From Sulfurovum sp. (GTDB lineage Bacteria; Campylobacterota; Campylobacteria; Campylobacterales; Sulfurovaceae), in assembly GCA_030626265.1 (NCBI GenBank), contig DAOUPF010000039.1, positions 1 to 8,506 of the forward strand: 8,506 bases of DNA, in the 5' to 3' direction. Of the stretch, positions 1-6,621 are shown piece after piece. A program made the translations under genes and the position numbers. The notes beneath the pieces are model-generated. The model was not told the origin of the DNA. It saw only the letters and a program-made list of their open reading frames with translations, and ran no database searches. Numbering within the stretch: position 1 is the first letter of the stretch; every line of letters begins with the position of its first letter.

Positions 1-266
1 AGATAACACTAAATGAAGAAAAAGAGAGTGTATCAGTAAATGGAGAGATACTTGATCTTACCCCAGCAGAGTATGTAGTAGTCAGACTACTTATCAAAAA
101 TAGAGGTGCTACAGTCTCCAAGGAGCAGATACTATATGACTCAGATATATTCCAGTATGGTAGCGATAGCTCACTCTCAGTCATCATGAGTAGGCTTAGA
201 AAAAAGGTAGGGACTGACATCAGCATCAAGACCATCCGCGGAGTAGGATACAGACTGCTATCATGA
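1..266 (+). CDS. OmpR-family response regulator, C-terminal DNA-binding domain (5' partial)
   Basis: The frame is open from the window edge to a TGA at 264-266 and gives about 87 residues. They form the winged-helix effector domain of an OmpR/PhoB-type response regulator: a start like VNGEILDLTPAEYVVVRLL, a recognition-helix region SSLSVIMSRLRKKV, and the closing wing ISIKTIRGVGYRLLS. The receiver domain with its phospho-accepting Asp lies outside the window. In this family the domain binds direct repeats at promoters after phosphorylation by the partner kinase. The stop overlaps the next gene's start as ATGA (263-266), so the two are almost certainly one operon with coupled translation. The kinase resembles ArsS, so this may be an ArsR-like regulator in the Helicobacter pylori sense (not the arsenic repressor); that pairing is inference from position. 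Confidence 0.95.
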   Translation, partial: ITLNEEKESVSVNGEILDLTPAEYVVVRLLIKNRGATVSKEQILYDSDIFQYGSDSSLSVIMSRLRKKVGTDISIKTIRGVGYRLLS

Positions 267-1501
267 GTATATACAACAAAATTCGTATTATTTTTCTAGT
301 AGCAGTTCTATTTACTACTGCATTTTTTAGCTCTTTTGTATATATCCAAAAAAATGACCATATACAACGGATAGAGAAGCGATATATGCAGACATCATTA
401 TATATACATAGATACTTCAAACAAAATATAGAGAAGAATCCAAAAGCATACTTTCAAGACTCCAACCTAAAACTATTTTTAGATGAGAGTGATTTTACCT
501 TTGTCAAAAACAGGAAGCACATTAAACAAGTTTTAAAAAACTCACATCTAATCTATATGCGTAAACTTCCCAATAGTCATCTAGAGGTACGAGGAATAAA
601 AGGTCAATTTTATCTATACATAAAAAACCCTAGATATAAAATTATGTTCAAAGACAAACAACTTGCAAAGTTTCCTTGGCATATACTAGTATGGTATCTA
701 TTGGCACTGGTATTCTTAACTGCTCTATATTTTTGGTTGACAAGAAGTCTAAAGCCATTAAAAACCCTACAAGAACAGATTCAAAAGGTTGTTGAAGGGA
801 ACTTGAGTGTATCTGTCAAGAGTAATCAAAATGATGAGATAGCACAAGTAGCCAACGCCTTTGATGATGCTCTACGTAAGCTAGAATCCCTCATCAACTC
901 CAGACAGCTATTCCTACGCTCCATCATGCATGAACTCAAAACTCCCATAGCTAAAGGCAAACTTCTAAATGAATTTTTAGAGGACAACAATAGCCAAAAA
1001 GATAGCTACGAGGCAGTATTTGAGAGATTAGAGCTGCTCATAGAGGAGTTCTCCAAGATAGAGAGGATGCTCTCATCTAGCTACAAAACTAAGCTTGCCT
1101 CATACAATGCCAGAGACATCATAGAACAAGCTCTAGAGCTGATGATAATGGATGAAGAGGAGATAGAAGAGAGAGTCACCATCATAGCAGATGCACCCTG
1201 CTCTGTCTATACAGACTTTGAATTACTCTCTCTAGCTATCAAAAACCTTATAGATAATGCTATTAAATACTCACCAGATAGCTCTGTAAAAATTATTATC
1301 AAAAAAGACGGTATATATATATCCAATATAGGAGAACAATTTACCAACTCTCTAAAACCATATCTAGAACCATTTCATGGACAGAAAAATGGCTTAGGGC
1401 TTGGGCTATATATCGTACAAAATATTCTAAAAATGTTATCTTTGGAGATAGAGTATAGTTACACTAAGGGAGAGAATCTCTTTTGGATAAAAGTCTCTTG
1501 A
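263..1501 (+). CDS. ArsS-like sensor histidine kinase
   Basis: This 412-residue inner-membrane kinase is complete. It has a TM helix at about 8-28, a periplasmic sensor of about 110 residues, a second TM helix at about 140-159, a HAMP linker at about 160-212, a HisKA domain with H-box IMHELKTPIAKGK (phospho-accepting His223), and an ATPase domain with N-box NLIDNAIKYS (328-337) and G2 box NGLGLGLYIV. The G1 box is degenerate: ISNIGEQF at 353-360 replaces the usual DxGxG. The long H-box and compact ATPase domain match the ArsS kinases of Campylobacterota; H. pylori ArsS is an acid sensor in which periplasmic histidines are implicated. Here the periplasmic segment has His33, 49, 86, 95 and 106 and many Lys/Arg, so pH sensing is possible but unproven. 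The ATG lies inside the regulator's stop (ATGA). The TGA directly abuts the stop codon of the convergent downstream gene, leaving no room for a terminator. Confidence 0.93.
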   Translation: MSIYNKIRIIFLVAVLFTTAFFSSFVYIQKNDHIQRIEKRYMQTSLYIHRYFKQNIEKNPKAYFQDSNLKLFLDESDFTFVKNRKHIKQVLKNSHLIYMRKLPNSHLEVRGIKGQFYLYIKNPRYKIMFKDKQLAKFPWHILVWYLLALVFLTALYFWLTRSLKPLKTLQEQIQKVVEGNLSVSVKSNQNDEIAQVANAFDDALRKLESLINSRQLFLRSIMHELKTPIAKGKLLNEFLEDNNSQKDSYEAVFERLELLIEEFSKIERMLSSSYKTKLASYNARDIIEQALELMIMDEEEIEERVTIIADAPCSVYTDFELLSLAIKNLIDNAIKYSPDSSVKIIIKKDGIYISNIGEQFTNSLKPYLEPFHGQKNGLGLGLYIVQNILKMLSLEIEYSYTKGENLFWIKVS

Positions 1502-2092
1502 TTATGAAATATCATCAAAATCAGCTCTTCTTTTCTCCAGCTCTTTTCTATACTTCAGATAATCCCCATAATCAAAAAATTTATCATACCTTGAGTGTTT
1601 CTCTTTTGGTAGTTTTGAGTGTTTGATAGGACACCAAAACTGCTCTGTCCTAGCTCCTATCTCTCTCGCATAGGCGATAACACCATTGAAATATTCACAG
1701 TACCAGCAGTTAATCCTCTCTACTTTATCCAGATAAAACAGATTGTGCCTATCCATTATAATAAAGTCTTTTCTTTTTACTTTTGGTATCTTGTATATAG
1801 GAAAACATATATACTGGTAAATAGTTACTGATATATCAGCTATAAAAGCAGGTATCATCATAGCCCAGATGAATGGTATAGTTAGGATTACTATCACTGG
1901 GAAGGATGACAGATATTTGATAGAGCTTACTATCTTAGATCTACCCTCATCTATGACACTCTCTTGAAATCTTACTTTTTGATTCTCGATTGTATAAAAA
2001 AACTCTTCCTCTTTTTTCTTGAACTCATCCATGAGCTCATCTTCGAGTGTTTTGATTTGTGATACTATCTCATCAATCTTGTTATCAAACAT
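1502..2092 (-). CDS. Conserved membrane protein with coiled coil and C-terminal Cys/His cluster, function unknown
   Basis: This 196-residue protein has three parts. Residues about 3-45 are charged and heptad-like (a probable coiled coil), about 62-90 form one long or two tightly packed membrane helices (FPVIVILTIPFIWAMMIPAFI), and the rest is soluble. The soluble part holds NCWYCEYFNGVIAYAREIGARTEQFWCPIKH, giving Cys129-x2-Cys132 and Cys154-x3-His158, a plausible metal or iron-sulfur site. I recall this NCxYC...REI.ARTEQ.WCPIKH pattern from uncharacterised proteobacterial proteins but know no function. The ATG has a strong Shine-Dalgarno, AAGGAGG, 5 nt upstream. The gene follows the flavin reductase-like gene by 14 bp in the same direction, so co-transcription is likely. 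Its TAA touches the kinase's TGA head-on. Confidence 0.85.
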   Translation of the reverse strand: MFDNKIDEIVSQIKTLEDELMDEFKKKEEEFFYTIENQKVRFQESVIDEGRSKIVSSIKYLSSFPVIVILTIPFIWAMMIPAFIADISVTIYQYICFPIYKIPKVKRKDFIIMDRHNLFYLDKVERINCWYCEYFNGVIAYAREIGARTEQFWCPIKHSKLPKEKHSRYDKFFDYGDYLKYRKELEKRRADFDDIS

Positions 2093-2097
2093 TTAAT

Positions 2098-2104
2098 CCT
2101 CCTT
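2098..2104 (-). promoter_or_regulatory. Strong ribosome binding site (AAGGAGG)
   Basis: AAGGAGG on the minus strand, 5 nt before the ATG at 2092-2090. It is the best Shine-Dalgarno match in the window and fixes the start of the coiled-coil/Cys-His membrane protein. It sits in the 14 bp gap after the upstream gene's TAG, so the second gene can be translated independently at a high rate. Confidence 0.85.
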
Positions 2105-2106
2105 AT

Positions 2107-2706
2107 CTAGCTACCTGTCCCCATATCAGGAGCCTCTAGTTTATCCCCTAGCTCTCTATAACTTCGTCCTACTCTTGCAATAGCATCAAACTCCAATATC
2201 ATCTTCTCTGGATTGCTGATTATACCCTCATCTACATATAGATGTTTTATCTCTATGATTACAGGTATTGTTATACTATCTTTGATATCAACTTCCTGTA
2301 GGTACTCACCAAACATTGCTACCTTGATCCCCTTTGGCATAGGTGGAAAGTCCTCTAGTACACTCTGGGTATCTATATCAAAAGCATCTATCTCACTCTC
2401 ATCTGCTCTCAGCCCCTTGGAGCTCAGGTGCATAGCCTCGAAGTGCCCTTCATCTACGATACATATGACACATTTTTTAGTCTCTCTAAGGTTCCTGAGT
2501 GTATCTTTAGGAGTTCCATCCTCACGATGCCCGATAGACACCATGACTGTAGCCGGTGATGAAGATAGCGGAGTAAAAAATGAAAAAGGAGCGATATTTA
2601 GTACCTCTCCCTCAGTCAATACCCAAGCAATAGGTCTAGGCACAACTGTACTTGCCATCCAAAAATAACGTTTTATTGGTTCTGTTTTATCAAAGTTTAT
2701 AAGCAT
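2107..2706 (-). CDS. Flavin reductase-like FMN-binding protein
   Basis: This 199-residue protein belongs to the flavin reductase-like family (PF01613 type, flavoredoxin/DIM6-NTAB group), which binds FMN in a split beta-barrel and acts in the cytoplasm as an NAD(P)H:flavin reductase or electron carrier. Family signatures are PRPIAWV (23-29), NIAPFSFF (37-44), PATVMVSIG (51-59), KDTLRNL (67-73) and the C-terminal IARVGRSYRELGDKLEAPDMG. Length is normal for the family. The ATG is preceded by AAAGGAA with 7 nt spacing. It lies 93 bp downstream of the DUF711 gene and 14 bp upstream of the Cys/His membrane protein gene. Substrate and partner cannot be read from the sequence; supplying reduced flavin to the FMN protein encoded at 4033-4632 is a guess. 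Confidence 0.92.
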   Translation of the reverse strand: MLINFDKTEPIKRYFWMASTVVPRPIAWVLTEGEVLNIAPFSFFTPLSSSPATVMVSIGHREDGTPKDTLRNLRETKKCVICIVDEGHFEAMHLSSKGLRADESEIDAFDIDTQSVLEDFPPMPKGIKVAMFGEYLQEVDIKDSITIPVIIEIKHLYVDEGIISNPEKMILEFDAIARVGRSYRELGDKLEAPDMGTGS

Positions 2707-2799
2707 TATATTATTCCTTTTAGATGATTATACTATTACTGACTTCAAAACTATATATTTTATACCAAATACAATTTAATTGGTATTATATATGCATTA
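2707..2799 (-). promoter_or_regulatory. Intergenic region with possible promoter for the flavin reductase-like gene
   Basis: This gap between the DUF711 stop and the flavin reductase-like start is very AT-rich. On the minus strand it has a perfect TATAAT at 2790-2785, but at 17 bp spacing the -35 is only TGGCTA, inside the end of the DUF711 gene. A second AT-run (TATAAA, 2764-2759) is also possible. A ribosome binding site AAAGGAA lies at 2720-2714. A separate promoter for the last two genes is plausible; read-through from the genes upstream is equally possible. Confidence 0.4.
2762..2786. repeat. 7-bp inverted repeat ATACCAA-N11-TTGGTAT
   Basis: Perfect 7-bp arms at 2762-2768 and 2780-2786 flank an 11 bp AT-only centre except for one C. 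The right arm overlaps the TATAAT at 2785-2790 on the minus strand. It could be a dimeric operator or a weak hairpin after the DUF711 gene. The stem has only two G:C pairs per arm and no following T-run, so it is a poor intrinsic terminator. Confidence 0.4.
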
Positions 2800-4032
2800 T
2801 CAAGGTATAGCCAATACTGCACTGTTGCACAAATCACCACTCTGAAAATCTGTAATATTTCCAGCTTTTAGATTTGGGACGGGGAATAGTCTCACGGTCA
2901 GAGGCTTATCTAATCTAAAGGCTAGAGCTCCTGTATCACTACAGATATCTGCTATTTTCTCAACTGGTGTATCACCCTCTATAGGAACCGTATCAAGTCC
3001 TATACCACAAACTGAAGAGTACTGAAGCAGAGCTCTTATATCAAATTCATTATTTTTGGTCGCTTCTGCCAATCCCTCATCCTCTACGACAGCTAGCATA
3101 AGACCAGAAAATCCAATAAGCTCACAGCCTTTTTGACTCTTGAATACTTTAGTCAGAAGCGATGAAGCCTCTAGTGTACCTGATGCTCCAAAGTACGGCA
3201 CAGCTAAAAGTTTGTAAATATCAACCATAGAGCTACAATCCTTAGATGGAGCGGCAGATGTATCAATACCAGCAAATCTTCTTTTATATTTATGCTCAAA
3301 ACTGTTAGTGATATCTATCAGATTTGTAGTGTGATACTGTAAAGCATCTTTCATAATCTTATATGATTTCTGCATTCTGACATTATGATTTGGCTCTTCA
3401 TCTAGACTTTGTAGGGCATTGACAAGCAGATCAGGGGTCTCCATACCCAAAGCAAAACAATCTTCATCACTACTGTTATGATAAGAGGCTGGGAAATAAG
3501 GTATTAGAGGTTTACAGTTATAGTTTATTGTAAAGTTAAAATTACCCTCACCTCTACTCGTAATCTTACCTATTTTTCTAACAGCTTTTGCACAACATAG
3601 AGTCAACTCTTTATCTACAATTCCCAAATTATCCACAGGTACATTGACACAAACATTACAGATATCTCCAAACTCTTTTATCAGATATGGCAACATCTCT
3701 ATCTCCTCTTTGCTCTTTGCTTCACCTATGGCAAACCGTATTCTGATATCAGGCATAGATGGACTTTGCAAGATATCTGCTAGATATAACATATCATTTT
3801 TTGTAGTTTTCAAAGAGGAGGTATCAAGGTACTCACCAAAAGCATTTGTAACTATTCTAATGCTCTGTACTTCATAACCATTTTTATGGAACTCTTCTGC
3901 CAAGTCTCCACCAAATAGTGAAGCTTTTTTAATCTTCTCTTCCCAAGTAGTTTTATCATTTGTTAGTGTCAAAAAAGATGTAATTGTTCTTACTTTGCAT
4001 AAGTTCTTATTTTTAAAATCATCTGTTATCAT
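2800..4032 (-). CDS. DUF711 (UPF0210) family protein
   Basis: This 410-residue protein matches the DUF711 family along its length: KVRTIT near the N-terminus (13-18), FAGIDTSAAP (253-262), GFSGLMLAVVEDEGLA (307-322), YSSVCGIGLDT (338-348), RLDKPLTVRLFPVP (373-386) and a closing LCNSAVL. The family is uncharacterised biochemically; structures of relatives have been compared with the glycyl-radical/pyruvate formate-lyase fold, which says nothing firm about this protein. Cys342 in SVCG and the arginines of the RLDKPLTVRL strand are the obvious candidate functional residues. The ATG follows directly on the TAA of the preceding gene (zero gap), and its ribosome binding site AGAGGA lies within that gene's last codons, so the two are translationally coupled and probably share a function. 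No signal peptide or membrane segment is seen, so it should be cytoplasmic. Confidence 0.9.
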   Translation of the reverse strand: MITDDFKNKNLCKVRTITSFLTLTNDKTTWEEKIKKASLFGGDLAEEFHKNGYEVQSIRIVTNAFGEYLDTSSLKTTKNDMLYLADILQSPSMPDIRIRFAIGEAKSKEEIEMLPYLIKEFGDICNVCVNVPVDNLGIVDKELTLCCAKAVRKIGKITSRGEGNFNFTINYNCKPLIPYFPASYHNSSDEDCFALGMETPDLLVNALQSLDEEPNHNVRMQKSYKIMKDALQYHTTNLIDITNSFEHKYKRRFAGIDTSAAPSKDCSSMVDIYKLLAVPYFGASGTLEASSLLTKVFKSQKGCELIGFSGLMLAVVEDEGLAEATKNNEFDIRALLQYSSVCGIGLDTVPIEGDTPVEKIADICSDTGALAFRLDKPLTVRLFPVPNLKAGNITDFQSGDLCNSAVLAIP

Positions 4033-4632
4033 TTAATCATCCTCTATTTCTAACATATCTTTTACAGTAAGTTTATCTATCTCACTGCCTCTCTTCTCTA
4101 AATGTTCTATTATCATATCAAATCTCTCTTTGGGCAGATGCTGACCCAACTTCACCTTCCCTTTTAGTTCAGATGGTATTAGCTTAAACACCTCTGTAAC
4201 ATCTACTACTTTTTTATATGCATCATGATCTAGAGATTTATATCTGCCCTCTGGTTGCAACTTTTTCATGAGAGACTCCAGAGCTAACACTTTCTCATCA
4301 TAACTATCCACTATCTTTATATCTCCATAACAGGATACAGATTTAAAAAAGTGTGTCGCGGGGCATGCCATCCCCTCTGTACTACTAAAGTAAGATTGTA
4401 TCATAGAGTATGGCTCCACTACACTAAAGGAGGCTATTGGGTTATCCCTGATAAAACCCATCTTTTTTCCTTTTTTTGCTCCATGAAAATATATACTGCC
4501 CTCAACTTGCACAAAATTGATAGGTACACTATATGGTATATTGTCACTACATAGTGCTAGCGTTCCATACTCTGCATTTGCCAGTATATCATCTATTATA
4601 GTTCTATCTTTTATCTCAAATTGTGATTTCAT
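4033..4632 (-). CDS. Pyridoxamine 5'-phosphate oxidase-superfamily FMN protein (NimA-like)
   Basis: This 199-residue split-barrel flavoprotein is of the Pyridox_ox_2/NimA type. Diagnostic segments are GTLAL...PYSVPINF (23-40), IYFHGAKKGKKM (47-58), SFSVVE (68-73), ACPATHFFKSV (89-99), LMKKLQPEGRY (121-131) and GKVKLGQ (158-164). Relatives bind FMN, and the group includes nitroimidazole reductases and many unassigned proteins; the name does not imply true PNP oxidase activity, and the protein lacks the clear PdxH C-terminus. It is the first gene of the minus-strand run, is driven by a good promoter at 4688-4660, and uses AAAGG 8 nt before its ATG. It is divergent from a MocR regulator, which normally marks the divergent gene as its target. 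An enzyme acting on PLP vitamers or a related amine is a reasonable hypothesis only. Confidence 0.88.
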   Translation of the reverse strand: MKSQFEIKDRTIIDDILANAEYGTLALCSDNIPYSVPINFVQVEGSIYFHGAKKGKKMGFIRDNPIASFSVVEPYSMIQSYFSSTEGMACPATHFFKSVSCYGDIKIVDSYDEKVLALESLMKKLQPEGRYKSLDHDAYKKVVDVTEVFKLIPSELKGKVKLGQHLPKERFDMIIEHLEKRGSEIDKLTVKDMLEIEDD

Positions 4633-4659
4633 ATACTTTGCCTTTAATCTATTTTTGGT

Positions 4660-4688
4660 AGTATATCGTTAATCTGTATTTGTCACAA
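4660..4688 (-). promoter_or_regulatory. Sigma-70 promoter of the PNPOx-like/DUF711 operon
   Basis: On the minus strand TTGTGA (4688-4683) is followed after exactly 17 bp by TATACT (4665-4660). Each hexamer is close to consensus and the spacing is ideal. The predicted transcription start is near 4653, giving a leader of about 20 nt. The -35 lies inside a small palindrome, TTGT-C-ACAA (4680-4688), and overlaps the left copy of the 12-bp direct repeat, a position where a regulator would affect polymerase binding. Confidence 0.7.
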
Positions 4689-4755
4689 GTGCCAAATTAT
4701 TATATTTTTAAGGGGACAGTTTATCTATATTATTAACCCAAATTCAAAAGTGCCA
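4683..4755 (+). repeat. Direct repeat TCAMAAGTGCCA, candidate MocR operator
   Basis: TCACAAGTGCCA at 4683-4694 and TCAAAAGTGCCA at 4744-4755 differ at one base in 12 and start 61 bp apart, roughly six helical turns. MocR regulators such as GabR bind pairs of direct repeats in the divergent promoter. The left copy covers the operon's -35; the right copy covers the regulator's annotated GTG. The right copy also encodes Ser-Lys-Val-Pro, which is common at this place in the protein family, so chance similarity cannot be ruled out. Confidence 0.45.
4710..4725 (+). promoter_or_regulatory. Shine-Dalgarno-like sequence upstream of the annotated MocR start
   Basis: AAGGGGA at 4710-4716 lies 33 nt before the annotated GTG, too far to serve it. 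In the regulator's frame the codon 6 nt downstream is ATC (4723-4725), with ATT at 4729 and 4732. The frame is open back to a TAA at 4645-4647 and contains no ATG, GTG or TTG before 4750. The translated stretch FIYIINPNSK joins smoothly to VPLHIQLF, as expected of a family N-terminus. Confidence 0.4.
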
Positions 4756-6099
4756 CTTCATATCCAGCTATTTAATGGACTAAAAGATGACATTATAAAT
4801 AATTTTACAGTGGGAGATAAACTACCATCTATTAGAAAAACTGCCTCATCCTATAACTTAAGTAAAAATACCGTCCAGAGTGCATACAGCCAACTATATG
4901 CAGAAGGGTATATAGATAGCTATCCAAAAAGTGGGTACTATGTAAGTGACACAAATTATGAAAATTTTACTTCAATAAAAGATATAAAGATAGAGCCACT
5001 AAAAGAAAAAATTGTATATAAATACAATTTTTTCCCAGTACGGCTATCCAAAGATATATTTCCTTTGAAACTTTGGAAAAGATTATCTGCAAAAGCTATA
5101 GATAAAACACTTGATTTTGGTACATATTTGGATGGGCAAGGTGAAGAGGGACTCAGAAAAGAGGTTGCTAAATATCTCACAAGTTCCAGAGGTGTAAAAT
5201 GTATGGCATCAAATATTGTCATCTGTAATGGGTTTGCTGAGGCTATGGGACTAGTTGCAAAAATGCTCAAAAATAGATATACCTCACTTGCTTGTGAAAG
5301 TCCAGGATATTATATAACAAAAAAGGTATTTGAAGACTATGGATACAATATAGATAATGTTTCAATAGATGAAAATGGGTTAAACCTAGAGCAGCTTAAA
5401 CTTACTAATTCAAAATTAGTCTACATAACACCATCTCACCAATACCCAACAAGTGTCACTATGCCCATATCTAACCGTCTAAAACTTCTAAAATGGGCAA
5501 AAGATGTAGGTGGTATCATTATAGAGGATGACTATGATAGTGAATTGAGTTATATACATAGACCTATCCCATCTCTCCAAGGTCTTGACCACTATGAAAA
5601 GACTATCTATTTTGGTACATTCTCAAAATCACTCTCCCCAGCTCTGAGAGTATGCTATATGGTACTTCCAGATTTTTTAATAGATATATATCAAAACTCT
5701 TTTGATGCACATTTTCCAAAAGTATCACTCACTACTCAAAAAACTTTAGAACTATTTTTGCAAGGTGGATATTATGAAAAACACCTCAGAAAGATAAGAA
5801 CACTAAATAGAAAAAAACACAATATTTTAAAAGAGTGCCTAATCAAGTATCTCAAAGATACCTTTCACATAGAGACAAGAGGTAATGGACTCTCTATAGC
5901 CATTAATCCGGCTGTAGCTCTGGATATGACTAAGTTAAAACAATTAGCCATAGAAAATAGAATTAAGCTATATTTTGCAAGTGATATTTCAAATGGTGAG
6001 TGGGAAGCTATACGAATGGGATTTGGTGGATTTATGGAAGATGAGATTGAAGAAGCTGTCAAAGCTTTTTCACAAATTTGGTATAAAGCTTTCAAATAG
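4750..6099 (+). CDS. MocR-family regulator (GntR winged helix fused to PLP aminotransferase-like domain)
   Basis: The 449 residues from the GTG form a GntR winged helix-turn-helix (about 1-66: LPSIRKTASSYNLSKNTVQSAYSQLYAEGYIDSYPKSGYYV), a short linker, and a fold-type I aminotransferase-like domain (about 90-449). The PLP-site residues are present: TPSHQYPT (228-234), IIEDDYDSE (257-265) and TFSKSLSPALR (290-300), with Lys293 the expected Schiff-base lysine, plus the late IRMGFGG arginine. MocR proteins (GabR, PdxR and others) are PLP-dependent regulators of divergent or nearby genes; no effector can be assigned. The closest target here is the PNPOx-like/DUF711 operon. The GTG start has no ribosome binding site and the real start may be 18-27 nt upstream. 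The TAG faces the GNAT stop 27 bp away with no visible terminator. Confidence 0.92.
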   Translation: MPLHIQLFNGLKDDIINNFTVGDKLPSIRKTASSYNLSKNTVQSAYSQLYAEGYIDSYPKSGYYVSDTNYENFTSIKDIKIEPLKEKIVYKYNFFPVRLSKDIFPLKLWKRLSAKAIDKTLDFGTYLDGQGEEGLRKEVAKYLTSSRGVKCMASNIVICNGFAEAMGLVAKMLKNRYTSLACESPGYYITKKVFEDYGYNIDNVSIDENGLNLEQLKLTNSKLVYITPSHQYPTSVTMPISNRLKLLKWAKDVGGIIIEDDYDSELSYIHRPIPSLQGLDHYEKTIYFGTFSKSLSPALRVCYMVLPDFLIDIYQNSFDAHFPKVSLTTQKTLELFLQGGYYEKHLRKIRTLNRKKHNILKECLIKYLKDTFHIETRGNGLSIAINPAVALDMTKLKQLAIENRIKLYFASDISNGEWEAIRMGFGGFMEDEIEEAVKAFSQIWYKAFK

Positions 6100-6126
6100 A
6101 AGTTAATCCAAAATATACAATAGAGA

Positions 6127-6618
6127 TTAAATAGTTTTCTCTCTATACATTTTAAATCCTCTTGCCTGATAGTTAGCCAAAGCACTCTCATGATCTAGGG
6201 TACAGGTATGTACCCAGACTCTTTTTGTATCTTCATATGCCCAAGCTGACTCTATAGCATGAGATAGTAGATATCCACCAAAGCCTCTGCCTATAAAATT
6301 TGGAGCTAATCCAAAATATACTATCTCCACATCTCCATCAGGCTGTTTCTCTAGCTCATAGTATCCTGCGATAGAGCCTCTGTGATATGCGACCCAAGTC
6401 CTCAGATTTTCACTATGAGCATACTCTTTCCAATCCTCTACTGACAAAGAGAGCTTATCTTCCCAAGCCCAAGCCTCACCAACAAGCTGATAGAGGTATA
6501 GATTTAGTCTGTACTCTTTAATCTCAGCTTCTATAATTTCTAAATCTTTAGGCTTATTCTTCGCTCTTAGAGAGTCTTTAGATTTCATCTCTAGATAGTA
6601 TGTAGTTATTTTAGACAT
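6127..6618 (-). CDS. GNAT family N-acetyltransferase
   Basis: This 163-residue protein is a GNAT acetyltransferase, which transfers acetyl from acetyl-CoA to an amine. Motif A, the CoA pyrophosphate loop, is VEIVYFGLAPNFIGRGFGGYLL (split here as VEIVYFGLAPNF and IGRGFGGYLL), and motif B is HESALANYQARGF near the C-terminus. It matches a subfamily I recall with TYYLEM at the start, LRTWVAY, GYYEL and RVWVHTCTLDH; its substrate is unknown. TYYLEM supports the ATG at 6618 over the internal Met11. The ribosome binding site is poor (GGGAG 12 nt away). The leader and likely -10 are made of remnant sequence from another gene (6622-6672). It is convergent with the MocR gene and its co-direction with it is excluded, so membership of that regulon is unlikely. 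Confidence 0.9.
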   Translation of the reverse strand: MSKITTYYLEMKSKDSLRAKNKPKDLEIIEAEIKEYRLNLYLYQLVGEAWAWEDKLSLSVEDWKEYAHSENLRTWVAYHRGSIAGYYELEKQPDGDVEIVYFGLAPNFIGRGFGGYLLSHAIESAWAYEDTKRVWVHTCTLDHESALANYQARGFKMYREKTI

Positions 6619-6621
6619 ACT

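Noticed and set aside
226..420. Minus-strand open frame of 64 codons over the kinase start
   Set aside because: It lies wholly across the regulator end and kinase N-terminus, has no ribosome binding site, and its hydrophobic content mirrors the kinase's first TM helix on the other strand.
2213..2668. Plus-strand open frame of 151 codons opposite the flavin reductase-like gene
   Set aside because: The opposite strand encodes a clear family member over the whole length; the Ser/Ile-rich translation resembles no family and is an antisense shadow.
2762..2786. Inverted repeat as an intrinsic terminator for the DUF711 gene
   Set aside because: The stem is 7 bp with two G:C pairs, an 11-nt loop and no T-tract in the direction of transcription, too weak for a terminator call.
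6100..6126. Bidirectional terminator between the MocR and GNAT genes
   Set aside because: The 27 bp show no hairpin with meaningful stem on either strand.
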